NCBI RefSeq assembly: GCF_014698825.1
Contig: NZ_JACJTT010000040.1
Coordinates: 1-50,474, forward strand
Length of the DNA: 50,474 bases
Direction: 5' to 3'
From: Richelia sinica FACHB-800
GTDB taxonomy: Bacteria; Cyanobacteriota; Cyanobacteriia; Cyanobacteriales; Nostocaceae
This document shows, piece by piece, positions 17,301 through 25,256 of the stretch. The notes under the pieces are model-generated. The model did no database searches. It was not told where the DNA came from and worked only from the letters and a program-made list of their open reading frames with translations. The position numbers and the translations under genes were made by a program. Each line of letters starts with the position of its first letter. The first letter of the stretch is position 1.

Positions 17301-19707
17301 GAGTGTCGCTTATTTAATGATTGGTAGTTCCTTGCGACATTGGTCTCATCCCTTGGAGATGGCAACCCAAGATTACCTCTCATCCTATCGCGTAGGTTTA
17401 GAATCCAGTAATTTGCAATATGCAGCTTATGCCTTTGGGCATAATATGTACTGCCGGTTTTATCAAAGTGTTCATCTCGAAAAACTATTCACAGAAATAT
17501 CTGAATCCTTAGCATTTAGCCGCAAATATAAAAACCAGTGGGCAATAGACCTATTTTTAGGTGGACAGATCATCCTGGCAGAATTAATGGGGCAAAGCTT
17601 TGAATTGACTGAGTTCAACTATTTAGAACAATGTCGCCAGCATAAAAATTGGCAAGTGATTTGTATCTACAATATTCTCAAAAGCCAAGCACTTTTTTAT
17701 CATGAACAGATAGAAGCGGCATGGCGCTATAGTGAGGAAGCAGAAGCCGAAATCATCAATGTGGCTCCCCAAGGATTACTGCCCTATCCTTACCATTGCT
17801 TTATCTATACACTGTTGTCCATTGCCCGCTATCCTGACCTGTCGGACGCAGAAAAACCAAGTTGTTGGCAAAAAATTTCTACCTATCTGCAAAAACTAAC
17901 AGTTTGGTCAGAAAATAATCCTGTGAATTTCCGCCATCTTTATTGTTTGGTGAAAGCGGAAATGAGCCGAGTCCAAGGTGATATGGTGGGAGCCATAGAA
18001 AATTATGATCATGCCATTGCAGAAGCGAAAACCAATGGTCATCTTCAAGTAGAAGCCTTAGGAAATGAATTAGCGGCTAAGTTTTACATCAACTGGGGTA
18101 AAGAGAAAGTAGCAGCTAGTTATATGCAAGAAGCTTACTATAGCTATGCTCATTGGGGTGCAGTAGCTAAAATTAACCATCTAGAAAGCCGCTATCCCCA
18201 TTTACTACGTCCTATTTTCCAGCCAGGAACACCAACCCTCAACCCCTTGGAAACCCTAGCGGCTATGGTTACTCCTCATGTTTCCATCCATTCTTCGACC
18301 AATGGAACTCCCTCTACTAGTCAGGGAATTAATGTCGTTTTAGATTTTGCCACTATTCTCAAAGCCTCTCAAAGCTTATCTAGCACTATTCAACTGGATG
18401 AATTGTTGCACCAACTCACTCAAATCATTCTCCAACATTCTGGAGGCGATCGCTGTGCTTTAATCCTGCCCAATCACGAGGGAGAATGGCAACTGCAAGC
18501 GATCGCTACAACCTCAACCACAGAACTGTGTTCACAACCTCTAGAGGGTAATTCTCAACTACCAGTGAAGTTGATCCAGTATGTGAAGAATACCCAAGCA
18601 GTGGTGGTCATTAATGAACTCAAAACCGATTTACCTGTGATTGATGAGTATCTACGTCAGCACCAACCCAAAAGTGTGCTGTGCTTACCAATTCTCAATC
18701 AAGGCAATCTGATCGGCATTGTATTTTTGAAAAACTGTACTACTAGTGGGGTGTTCAGTAGCGATCGCCTCCTCATTCTCAATTTCCTTTGTACCCAAGC
18801 GGCTATTTCTCTGGAAAATGCACGCCTTTATCAACAATCCCAGGCCTATGCTCAAAGGTTGGAAAAATCCCAACTGCAAATTATCCAAAGTGAAAAAATG
18901 GCATCTTTGGGTAATTTGATGGCTGGAGTTGCTCACGAAGTCAATAACCCCATCGGCTTCTTGAATGGTAGTATCAGCAATGCTAAAGAATACGTAGAGG
19001 ATTTAATTGGACATCTAGAACTGTACCAACAAAACTATTCTCAACCGATAGATTCAATTCAAGACAACGCGGAAGATATTGATTTAGAATTTTTAGTTGC
19101 AGATTTACCGAAGCTGCTGAATTCCATGACCACAGCTACTGAACGGATTAAATCTATTAGTACCAGTCTGCGTAACTTCTCCCGTGCTGACAAAGACTAC
19201 AAAGTCATGGCTAACATCCATGAAGGTGTGGATAGTACCCTGCTGATTTTAAAATACCGCCTCAAAGCTAATGAACGTCGTCCGGCTATTATCATTGAGC
19301 AAGCATATGGGGATATACCGCTCATCGAGTGTTTCCCTAGCCAGTTAAACCAAGTGTTCATGAATATTTTGGCTAATGCCATTGATGTGTTTGATGAAAT
19401 GGCACAAACTCAGACCTTGGCCAAGATGGAAAATCATCGTCAAACAATTACTATTCGTACAGAAGTAATTGGTGAGCAAGTGAAAATCGCCATTCGAGAC
19501 AATGGCACAGGAATGAGTGCTGATGTGAAAAACTGCATATTTGACCATTTATTTACAACCAAACCAGTCGGTAAAGGCACAGGATTAGGACTAGCGATCG
19601 CTCGACAAATTGTCACCGAAAAGCATGGTGGGAAAATTGAAGTTGATTCCACCTTAGGAGAAGGTACAGAATTTGCGATTTTCCTACCTTTGAATTCACC
19701 AACCTAA
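14326..19707 (+). CDS. Giant dual Ser/Thr kinase - ATPase - GAF - histidine kinase
   Basis: 1793 aa. Residues about 10-275 form a eukaryotic-type kinase: Lys42 (VVIK), catalytic HKDIKPAN (132-139), D153-F-S in place of DFG, and GTLAYISPEQTGR. An AAA/STAND-like ATPase follows with Walker A GFSGIGKT (334-341) and LDDLQWAD, then a long helical repeat region, a GAF domain (about 1345-1500) and a histidine kinase with phospho-acceptor His1537 (GVAHEVNNPIG) and ATP-binding GTGLGLAI (1751-1758). This is the HstK/Pkn dual-kinase family abundant in Anabaena and Nostoc, which couples serine/threonine and two-component signalling. There is no receiver domain or response regulator nearby. All catalytic residues seem present, so both kinase domains may work. 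Inputs are unknown. Confidence 0.9.
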   Translation: MNTTTCTPVIPGYHISKLLYAGHRTTVYRGIKQLDQLPVVIKLLTSEYPNFNELLQFRNQYTISKNLYIPGVVRPLSLEVYGNGYILVMADQGGISLREYIKTNYLNLEEFLAIAIQLTQILHDLHQNRVIHKDIKPANILIHAQTKQVQLIDFSLASLLPKETQEIKNPQVLEGTLAYISPEQTGRMNRGIDYRSDFYSLGVTFYELLTGKLPFSSDNPMELVHCHLAKLPSYVSDIKPEIPLVISKIIHKLLAKNAEDRYQSALGLKHDLDNCLSQLKNTGKITDFAIGNRDLCDRFLIPEKLYGRTQEVTSLLQAFERVTDGTSEILLVAGFSGIGKTAVVNEVHKPITRQQGYFIKGKFDQFNRNIPLSAFVQALRDLMEQLLSESDSQLAQWRSKILAAVGDNGQVLIEVMPELEQVIGQQPPAPELAGTAAQNRFNLLFQKFIAVFTTPEHPLVMFLDDLQWADSASLQLIKLLMVDQSYLLLLGAYRDNEVSPTHPLMLTLEELKTGGTTIETITLTPLTLSDTNQLVADTLHCTTERSLQLTELITRKTQGNPFFITQFLKALHEDGQITFNRDHGYWECDIAQIHGLSLTDDVVEFMAQQLQKLPSQTQHILKLAACIGNQFDLATLAIVSQQSQADTAVALWKALQEGLILPQSEVYKFYLSQDKQDENHPQVQNLTYRFLHDRIQQAAYSLIPDAQKQATHLEIGTLLLANLSIADREERVFEIVNHLNIGQKLLAQASQKQELAQLNLLAGNKAKASTAYAAALTYITAGMELLPPDCWQSDYHLSLSLFKARAEVEYLNGNFAAAETWLHQTIERATAPLEKAEVYNMAIVQYTLQAKYPQAIQAGRQALALVNIDLPEADFDLVRDAELATIQATLQSRSFSELIDLPIMSQPEQKMAIKLLISMGPPTYRSHQRLWSVICAKAVNLCLQYGNTPEIGYIYPAFGGLRGYALNNYQGTDELLDVTLQLMPTFNNKSAESVAYLMIGSSLRHWSHPLEMATQDYLSSYRVGLESSNLQYAAYAFGHNMYCRFYQSVHLEKLFTEISESLAFSRKYKNQWAIDLFLGGQIILAELMGQSFELTEFNYLEQCRQHKNWQVICIYNILKSQALFYHEQIEAAWRYSEEAEAEIINVAPQGLLPYPYHCFIYTLLSIARYPDLSDAEKPSCWQKISTYLQKLTVWSENNPVNFRHLYCLVKAEMSRVQGDMVGAIENYDHAIAEAKTNGHLQVEALGNELAAKFYINWGKEKVAASYMQEAYYSYAHWGAVAKINHLESRYPHLLRPIFQPGTPTLNPLETLAAMVTPHVSIHSSTNGTPSTSQGINVVLDFATILKASQSLSSTIQLDELLHQLTQIILQHSGGDRCALILPNHEGEWQLQAIATTSTTELCSQPLEGNSQLPVKLIQYVKNTQAVVVINELKTDLPVIDEYLRQHQPKSVLCLPILNQGNLIGIVFLKNCTTSGVFSSDRLLILNFLCTQAAISLENARLYQQSQAYAQRLEKSQLQIIQSEKMASLGNLMAGVAHEVNNPIGFLNGSISNAKEYVEDLIGHLELYQQNYSQPIDSIQDNAEDIDLEFLVADLPKLLNSMTTATERIKSISTSLRNFSRADKDYKVMANIHEGVDSTLLILKYRLKANERRPAIIIEQAYGDIPLIECFPSQLNQVFMNILANAIDVFDEMAQTQTLAKMENHRQTITIRTEVIGEQVKIAIRDNGTGMSADVKNCIFDHLFTTKPVGKGTGLGLAIARQIVTEKHGGKIEVDSTLGEGTEFAIFLPLNSPT

Positions 19708-19734
19708 CTGTGGAGAATTCTTGCCTTTACTGTC

Positions 19735-19847
19735 GGGGCGGGTTAACAAGTACCCTGGTTGAGGAATTCAAGATATTGATAAACCCGCCCCTACTATATT
19801 GACTGTAGTACCCTGGTTGAGCAATTCCCTATATTGATAAACCCACC
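19735..19847. repeat. Interspersed repeat: two 40-bp copies plus a 10-bp inverted repeat
   Basis: GTACCCTGGTTGAG begins at 19750 and again at 19808; the 40-bp copies match at about 35 positions and both end in ATATTGATAAACCC. The first copy is framed by GGGGCGGGTT (19735-19744) and AACCCGCCCC (19782-19791), a perfect inverted repeat able to act as a terminator hairpin for the kinase gene. The rest of the gap up to 20017 is AT-rich and carries only the reductase leader. Confidence 0.65.
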
Positions 19848-20017
19848 TGTACAAATTATTTCCATAATATAACTATATGGTAGTATAATATATAAATATG
19901 AATAGCTAGTTAGGGAACAGGTGAGAAAATGACCAATTACCCATGATCAACCTTAACTAGACATCTTGACACTGAGATTATTATCTCTGCGTTCATTCTC
20001 CTTTGGGAGTGGAAAAA

Positions 20018-21691
20018 ATGACAACGAATAAAAAACGCTTATTAATAGTTGGTGGTGTTGCAGGTGGGGCTTCATGTGCAGCGCGATCGCGTCGGTTATC
20101 AGAAACAGCCGAAATCATTATTTTTGAACGGGGTCAGTTTGTCTCCTTTGCCAACTGTGGCTTACCTTACTATGTTGGTGATGTAATTACAGATGAACAA
20201 AAGCTCGTAGTCGCCAATGCAGATTTATTCAAGCAGCGATTTAATATTGATGTCCGTTTAGAAAACGAAGTCCTAGAAATTGACCGAGAAAAGGCTGTAA
20301 TTACCGTCAAAAACCGCAAAACCGGGGAAATTTACCCAGAAAATTACGATGCTTTGGTACTAGCACCAGGAGCAGCTTCCATTCGTCCACCCTTACCAGG
20401 TATTGATTTACCGGGAATTTTTGCCGTTAGAACCATTCCTGATAGTCGTCGTATCCGCGAATGGATTAGTACAAGGGAAGTAAAACGGGCTGTGGTGGTT
20501 GGTGGTGGCTTTATTGGTTTAGAAATGACTGAAAATCTTGTACATCGGGGAATTTCCGTCACTTTATTACAAAATCAAACTCAAGTCATGGCTCCCCTTG
20601 ATCCAGAAATGGCTACCCCAATACATGATTTATTAGTATCTCATGGTGTCACCTTGGGCTTGGGTGACGGTGTGGTAGGGTTTGAGGCCAATGCGGATGG
20701 TAGCATTAACGTTATTACCCAATCAGGGGCAACCCACGCCACAGATTTAGTCATTTTAGCCATTGGGGTACGTCCAGAAACCACCCTGGCAAAAGCAGCA
20801 GGTTTAGAAATCGGTGAACGGGGAGGGATTAGAGTTAATGCCCAAATGCAAACCAGTGATGAGAAAATTTGGGCTGTGGGGGATGTGGTTGAAGTACAGG
20901 ATTTTGTCACCAAGGAATGGACATTTATTCCCTTAGCAGGGCCAGCTAATCGTCAAGGAAGAATAGCCGCAGAGGCCATTTTTGGCAGAAATACCCAATT
21001 TAGAGGCGTGCAAGGAACATCTGTCTGTGGCATTTTTGGTTTAACAATTGCCACCACTGGTGCAAATGAAAAGACACTCAAACGCTTGGGGTGGAATTAT
21101 GACAAAGTTTACCTGCATCCAGGGCATCATGTCGGCTATTATCCCAATGCCAAACCGATTAATATGAAATTGCTGTTTTCTCCTGGAGATGGCAGAGTTT
21201 TAGGAGCGCAAGCAGTCGGGGAAGCAGGGGTAGAAAAGCGCATTGATGTAATTGCCATGGCAATTCAACTGGGGGCAACAGTATATGATTTGGAAGAAGC
21301 AGAGTTATGTTATGCACCCCAATTTGGTGCAGCTAAAGACCCGGTAAATATTGCGGGAATGATTGCAGCTAAAGACTTGCGAGAAGATGCACCCCTAGTA
21401 CATTGGGAAGATTTGCCTAAGTTAGATGGAATGCTGCTGGATGTGCGAGAAGCATATGAGTTTGCGGCAGGTCATGTAGAAACAGCAGTGAATATACCGT
21501 TATCGGAACTGCGTCAGCGCATGGTTGAGTTACCAACCGATCAAGATATTTGGGTATATTGCCAAGTGGGACAACGGGGTTATTATGCTACTCGTGCGCT
21601 GCGGTTAAATAATTTTCGGGCTGCCAACCTGAGTGGAGGTTTTAAAACCTATCAAGCTGGGAAATTTAAATTAAACCAATATCTTGTTTGA
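20018..21691 (+). CDS. CoA-disulfide / persulfide reductase fused to rhodanese
   Basis: 557 aa from ATG 20018, preceded by GGGAG; the five codons back to TTG 20003 are not needed. The N-terminal two thirds are a flavoprotein disulfide reductase: VVGGVAGG-type FAD site (LIVGGVAGGASCAAR), redox cysteine Cys47 in FANCGLPYY, the NAD(P)H site VVVGGGFIGLE, and AVGDVVE. After the dimerisation domain comes a rhodanese domain with LLDVREAYEFAAGH and the active-site loop CQVGQRG (Cys515). Such CoADR-rhodanese fusions reduce CoA or protein persulfides and disulfides and serve sulfur or redox homeostasis. It stands alone; its 3' end overlaps the convergent DUF1501 gene by 26 bp. Confidence 0.88.
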   Translation: MTTNKKRLLIVGGVAGGASCAARSRRLSETAEIIIFERGQFVSFANCGLPYYVGDVITDEQKLVVANADLFKQRFNIDVRLENEVLEIDREKAVITVKNRKTGEIYPENYDALVLAPGAASIRPPLPGIDLPGIFAVRTIPDSRRIREWISTREVKRAVVVGGGFIGLEMTENLVHRGISVTLLQNQTQVMAPLDPEMATPIHDLLVSHGVTLGLGDGVVGFEANADGSINVITQSGATHATDLVILAIGVRPETTLAKAAGLEIGERGGIRVNAQMQTSDEKIWAVGDVVEVQDFVTKEWTFIPLAGPANRQGRIAAEAIFGRNTQFRGVQGTSVCGIFGLTIATTGANEKTLKRLGWNYDKVYLHPGHHVGYYPNAKPINMKLLFSPGDGRVLGAQAVGEAGVEKRIDVIAMAIQLGATVYDLEEAELCYAPQFGAAKDPVNIAGMIAAKDLREDAPLVHWEDLPKLDGMLLDVREAYEFAAGHVETAVNIPLSELRQRMVELPTDQDIWVYCQVGQRGYYATRALRLNNFRAANLSGGFKTYQAGKFKLNQYLV

Positions 21692-22886
21692 GTCTGTATT
21701 CAGGCAAAATACGATTTATTTTTGCTGTTTCTAAGTTTAAATGACGCTCTAATAATAGGTAAATTACATCACGAAAATCCGTGGTAATCGCTAAGTCTCG
21801 TTGTTGATATAGCTGGGAAGTAGATAAACCTGGCCATTCACCGTAAACTTTTCCACCCTTAGTTTGACCGCCTAATACCCACATAACATTACCGTGACCA
21901 TGATCAGTGCCACCATTGTTATTTTGTCGTAATGTCCGGCCAAATTCAGATATGACAACAATTGTTGTGTGTTGATAAAGATTCCCTAAACCTTGAACTA
22001 ATGCCGCTAAACCATCTCCCAGTTGCTTGAGATTACCAGCTAGTCTACCTTGAGTGCTGCCTTGATTGACATGGGTATCCCAACCACCTAATGCCATAAA
22101 TCCTAATTGGATGCTGGCATCTTTGACCATCAGTTGAGCTAATCGTTTAGCATCACCGACAAATACATAAGGTAACGGGGCACCATTGTTTGCAGCTTGC
22201 ATTTCATCTGCTAAGTTTTTCATCAATGTTTGACGAGCAATCTTACCCTCACGATAGGTCTGACTTAAGCTGTCATTGCCGCTATAGAGTTGGTCAAATC
22301 GATTGGCTATCTGCGGTTTGTCTATGGCTAGAGGCTTGCTAGCATTGACACCAGATGCCAAATTAGCTACAGGCATCCGACCAGACAAAATCCAAGGAAT
22401 AGTTGCCCCCACACTTACTGCTTGAATAGGGCTATGATTAGCGATCGCACTCAACAAGCGATTCATCCAGCCATCTTGAGTCCGTTTATTCCCAGGTGTC
22501 CCATTTTCCAAAAACTGTTGAGCATCAAAGTGGGAGCGGGTGGGGTCGTGGGAACCGCAAGCATGGACAAAGGCTAAAGTTTTGTTTTGCCACAAGGGCA
22601 TTAGTCCAGATAGGGAGGGATGCAAGCCAAACTGACCATCTAAATCCCAGGCTCCATTGTCTTGACCTGGTTGGGGAATGGCAATTTGTGGTCTCGCTTG
22701 GTAATAAGCTGCTTCTCTATAGGGAACAACTACATTCAGACCATCAACTGCTCCTCGCAGCAGAATCACAATTAAGCGTTGAGGATGGGGATTTGCAGCG
22801 CGAGCTACCCAACCATGATTACCAATGGTGGCAATAGTGGTTGCGGAAAATAGTCCGCCTTGAATGAGGAAATCACGTCTTTTCAT
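21666..22886 (-). CDS. DUF1501 family protein with Tat signal
   Basis: 406 aa. The N-terminus KRRDFLIQGG followed by a mild hydrophobic stretch is a twin-arginine signal, so the protein is exported folded. The family has an alkaline phosphatase/sulfatase-like fold; typical stretches here are LRGAVDGLNVVVPY, HACGSHDPTRSHFDAQ, GGWDTHVNQG, VVISEFGRT and GGTDHGHGN, rich in metal-ligand His and Asp. The substrate is unknown. It is the last gene of a minus-strand unit with sigma factor, anti-sigma candidate, Spy-like and DUF1800 genes, only 14 bp behind DUF1800. DUF1501 and DUF1800 genes are commonly neighbours in bacteria, which suggests that the two proteins work together outside the cytoplasm. 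Confidence 0.88.
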   Translation of the reverse strand: MKRRDFLIQGGLFSATTIATIGNHGWVARAANPHPQRLIVILLRGAVDGLNVVVPYREAAYYQARPQIAIPQPGQDNGAWDLDGQFGLHPSLSGLMPLWQNKTLAFVHACGSHDPTRSHFDAQQFLENGTPGNKRTQDGWMNRLLSAIANHSPIQAVSVGATIPWILSGRMPVANLASGVNASKPLAIDKPQIANRFDQLYSGNDSLSQTYREGKIARQTLMKNLADEMQAANNGAPLPYVFVGDAKRLAQLMVKDASIQLGFMALGGWDTHVNQGSTQGRLAGNLKQLGDGLAALVQGLGNLYQHTTIVVISEFGRTLRQNNNGGTDHGHGNVMWVLGGQTKGGKVYGEWPGLSTSQLYQQRDLAITTDFRDVIYLLLERHLNLETAKINRILPEYRLKQDIGLI

Positions 22887-22900
22887 GGTGGGATGGGCAA

Positions 22901-24391
22901 CTAACGACGCATAAATTCTGGACTACCTAGAATTAAAGCACTACGAATGTTTTGAGGACTGGAAGCGATCGCATTTTGAGTTTTGGCAGAAAAATTATTA
23001 CCCAAGGTCTGAGCGAGTATCTCACTATCTACTGGTTTGGCAATATTGGCTTGACTATTTTTGCCTGAGGAAGAAAAAGGTAAACTGCCATTAGCGATCG
23101 CTGTGGCAAAATTTAACCGTCGAGTCATGCCATCGGCATTGAGCCAAGCCCCTTGGGTATTTTTATAACCGTCAGGAGTGGGACAACGATAAACGGGCAT
23201 TCCTAACTGTTGCAAAATATTGACTATTGGACTGACGTTTTTCACCTCCACCCCAGTGGCCCGCACGGAGGAAATTGCATATTGATAGGGAGTTTTAAAT
23301 TTATTATTGATATTTTTCGCGTCCCAAAACTCAGGACTACGAAAAAGAGTATTGAGGACTGCTCGAATATTGCCGTCAGTAGTTAGATAAGTCTGACTCA
23401 GACGTTTTACCAAACTCGTGGGGGGGCGATCGCTGACAAAATACTGTGCTAACTTATAACTTATATGCCTTGCCGTTGCTGGACTCTTTGCCAATATATC
23501 TAAGGCTAATTCACCCTCAGCTTTGCCACTACCCTTGATTTTTTGTTTTAAAAAAACCTTGTCACTAAAATCATGATTTTTTGGATAAAATTCAAAGCCA
23601 AAAATATGATTACTTGTCTTTTTAGGAGCAATTATACCCCAACCACTCAAAATCTTCGCCAGAGCAGTTACATCTCTCTGAGTGTACCCACCATCCACAC
23701 CTAAGGTGTGTAATTCCATTAGCTCACGGGCATAGTTTTCATTTAATGGGGAAATTTTACCTGGAGTTGTCTTCCCACCAATCACTCGATTTTGTGAATT
23801 ATCTAAATAATGTAACATTGCTGGATGATGGGCTGTAGCTCCCAACAAATCACGAAATCGACCTAACACAAAAGGTCGAATTGCTTGTTGTTCATAAGCT
23901 CCCACCCAAATATTGCCTACACCTTTACTGGCATCAACATTGAAATGGTTATACCAAAAGTCCACCATTACTTCTTGCAGTTGTCGGGGACTATAAATAG
24001 CTCTTAACAACCTTCCCCGCACAGCTTGTTGTAGCAGTTGGTTAGACCGCATTCGTGACAAGCTTTTCTGCATTTCTGTGGGGTCTTTAATGCCGATAGT
24101 AGTGGCATAGTCCCTCAGTTGTACAGGGGTCAAAGCCAAAGCATTTAACTGTGACAATTGAACCGACAGACTTGCGGGTTCTACAATTTTCTCTGGAGCC
24201 AGTTGCTCTTGAATATAAGCTTCTATACCAACATGTTCAACCTTGGCAATATCTCCCGGACGTGGGCCAAAGCTGAGACGATTAATAATATGTAATATCT
24301 TGGGGTCAACTGGTGGAGAATCTGCCTGAACAGGATTAATAACTGTCAGTAATATAAATACAGACAATACCAAATGTTTAGGCTTTAACAT
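22901..24391 (-). CDS. DUF1800 family secreted protein
   Basis: About 496 aa from ATG 24391, which gives a clean Sec signal (MLKPKHLVLSVFILLTV, cleavage near VQA-DS) and begins 4 bp after the upstream stop; the frame is open to 24448, but that start would overlap the Spy-like gene. Family marks are the N-terminal 'ILHIINRLSFGPRPGDIAKV', FWYNHFNV, NENYARELMELHTLGVDGGYTQ, LAKILSGW, and the C-terminal LGMPVYRCPTPDGY. The function is not known; the family is exported and pairs with DUF1501. Nothing looks truncated. Confidence 0.88.
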   Translation of the reverse strand: MLKPKHLVLSVFILLTVINPVQADSPPVDPKILHIINRLSFGPRPGDIAKVEHVGIEAYIQEQLAPEKIVEPASLSVQLSQLNALALTPVQLRDYATTIGIKDPTEMQKSLSRMRSNQLLQQAVRGRLLRAIYSPRQLQEVMVDFWYNHFNVDASKGVGNIWVGAYEQQAIRPFVLGRFRDLLGATAHHPAMLHYLDNSQNRVIGGKTTPGKISPLNENYARELMELHTLGVDGGYTQRDVTALAKILSGWGIIAPKKTSNHIFGFEFYPKNHDFSDKVFLKQKIKGSGKAEGELALDILAKSPATARHISYKLAQYFVSDRPPTSLVKRLSQTYLTTDGNIRAVLNTLFRSPEFWDAKNINNKFKTPYQYAISSVRATGVEVKNVSPIVNILQQLGMPVYRCPTPDGYKNTQGAWLNADGMTRRLNFATAIANGSLPFSSSGKNSQANIAKPVDSEILAQTLGNNFSAKTQNAIASSPQNIRSALILGSPEFMRR

Positions 24392-24395
24392 AGGT

Positions 24396-24869
24396 TCAAT
24401 TTGGTTGAGAGGAAATCGCTTGACGACGAGCTTTGTACATAAACTCAACTAGCTTTTGTCTTTGGTTGGGAGTTAAAATCTCTCTGATGGCCAGATTATT
24501 TTCAAACTCTGCATCTGCAAGTTGCTGTCGCAAATTCTTAATTTGATTAAATTTCTTTCGCAATTGAGCCTGGGTAGCAGAACCAGCCATCATATTCATT
24601 AACTCCTGTTGTGCTTGACGCAATGCCTTAATTTTGGGAGTCATTTTTACTCTGGCTTGATTACTGATTCTTTTAATGCGTTCCACTTGTTGGGGTGATA
24701 AATTCAGTTCTTTGAGCCATCCATTAACTTGTGGGGAATTGAGCTGAGGTTTGTTGGCAATAGTTTCAGCCACTGCTTGAGGTGAAACAAGATGAGTTTG
24801 GGTGATAGCGAGAGTACCTCCCACACTCATCACCATCGTCGCTAAAACCGGAAGATGACGTAACCACAT
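24396..24869 (-). CDS. Spy/CpxP-like periplasmic protein
   Basis: 157 aa from ATG 24869, chosen because GGAG lies about 10 nt upstream; a TTG two codons earlier opens the frame. It has an N-terminal signal (LPVLATMVMSVGGTLAI), then an all-helical domain with the two LTxxQ-type motifs of the Spy/CpxP family: LSPQQVERI and LTPNQRQKL. Members are periplasmic chaperones or modulators of envelope and metal stress. Its place directly behind sigma and anti-sigma genes suggests that it is a target, or a feedback sensor, of that regulator. It is separated by 18 bp from the anti-sigma gene and by 4 bp from DUF1800. Confidence 0.75.
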   Translation of the reverse strand: MWLRHLPVLATMVMSVGGTLAITQTHLVSPQAVAETIANKPQLNSPQVNGWLKELNLSPQQVERIKRISNQARVKMTPKIKALRQAQQELMNMMAGSATQAQLRKKFNQIKNLRQQLADAEFENNLAIREILTPNQRQKLVEFMYKARRQAISSQPN

Positions 24870-24887
24870 TAGCAATTTACTCCTTGG

Positions 24888-25256
24888 TTATTGGTATTGA
24901 TTACTGACTTCTGTCATTTGGAAGGTGTCGCTATGAGCACTGTCAGTGACAACAGTGTGCCAATTATCTTCCATGAATTTTTCTAGGTTATTAAGTTCCT
25001 GGAATTTGTTTTGCGTATCAGCTATTTGTTGTTCAGGAGTAGTTAATGGCTCATTCAAGAGGATGGTGAAAGATCCAGCAAAAACCAGGAATGGAACCAA
25101 CCAAAATCTCAAACTATGTTGCTTTTTCTGAATGGGTATAGCTTGGACTTGAGATAAAATGCGTTGAGCCAATTGTGGATCAGATGGAGGAACTGGGGGA
25201 CGATTTTGGCGGAGGAAATTCACTAAATCTTCATCATCATCGCTAAATTTAGTCAT
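24888..25256 (-). CDS. Small membrane protein, probable anti-sigma factor
   Basis: 122 aa with an acidic N-terminus (MTKFSDDDEDLVNFLRQ), a proline-rich stretch, one transmembrane segment (FWLVPFLVFAGSFTILL, about 48-64) and a roughly 55-residue outer tail. It begins inside the last codons of the sigma gene (ATGA overlap at 25253-25256), so the two are translationally coupled, the normal arrangement of an ECF sigma and its membrane-bound anti-sigma. The zinc motif of ZAS anti-sigma factors (HxxxCxxC) is missing, so the role rests on position and topology. Confidence 0.6.
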   Translation of the reverse strand: MTKFSDDDEDLVNFLRQNRPPVPPSDPQLAQRILSQVQAIPIQKKQHSLRFWLVPFLVFAGSFTILLNEPLTTPEQQIADTQNKFQELNNLEKFMEDNWHTVVTDSAHSDTFQMTEVSNQYQ

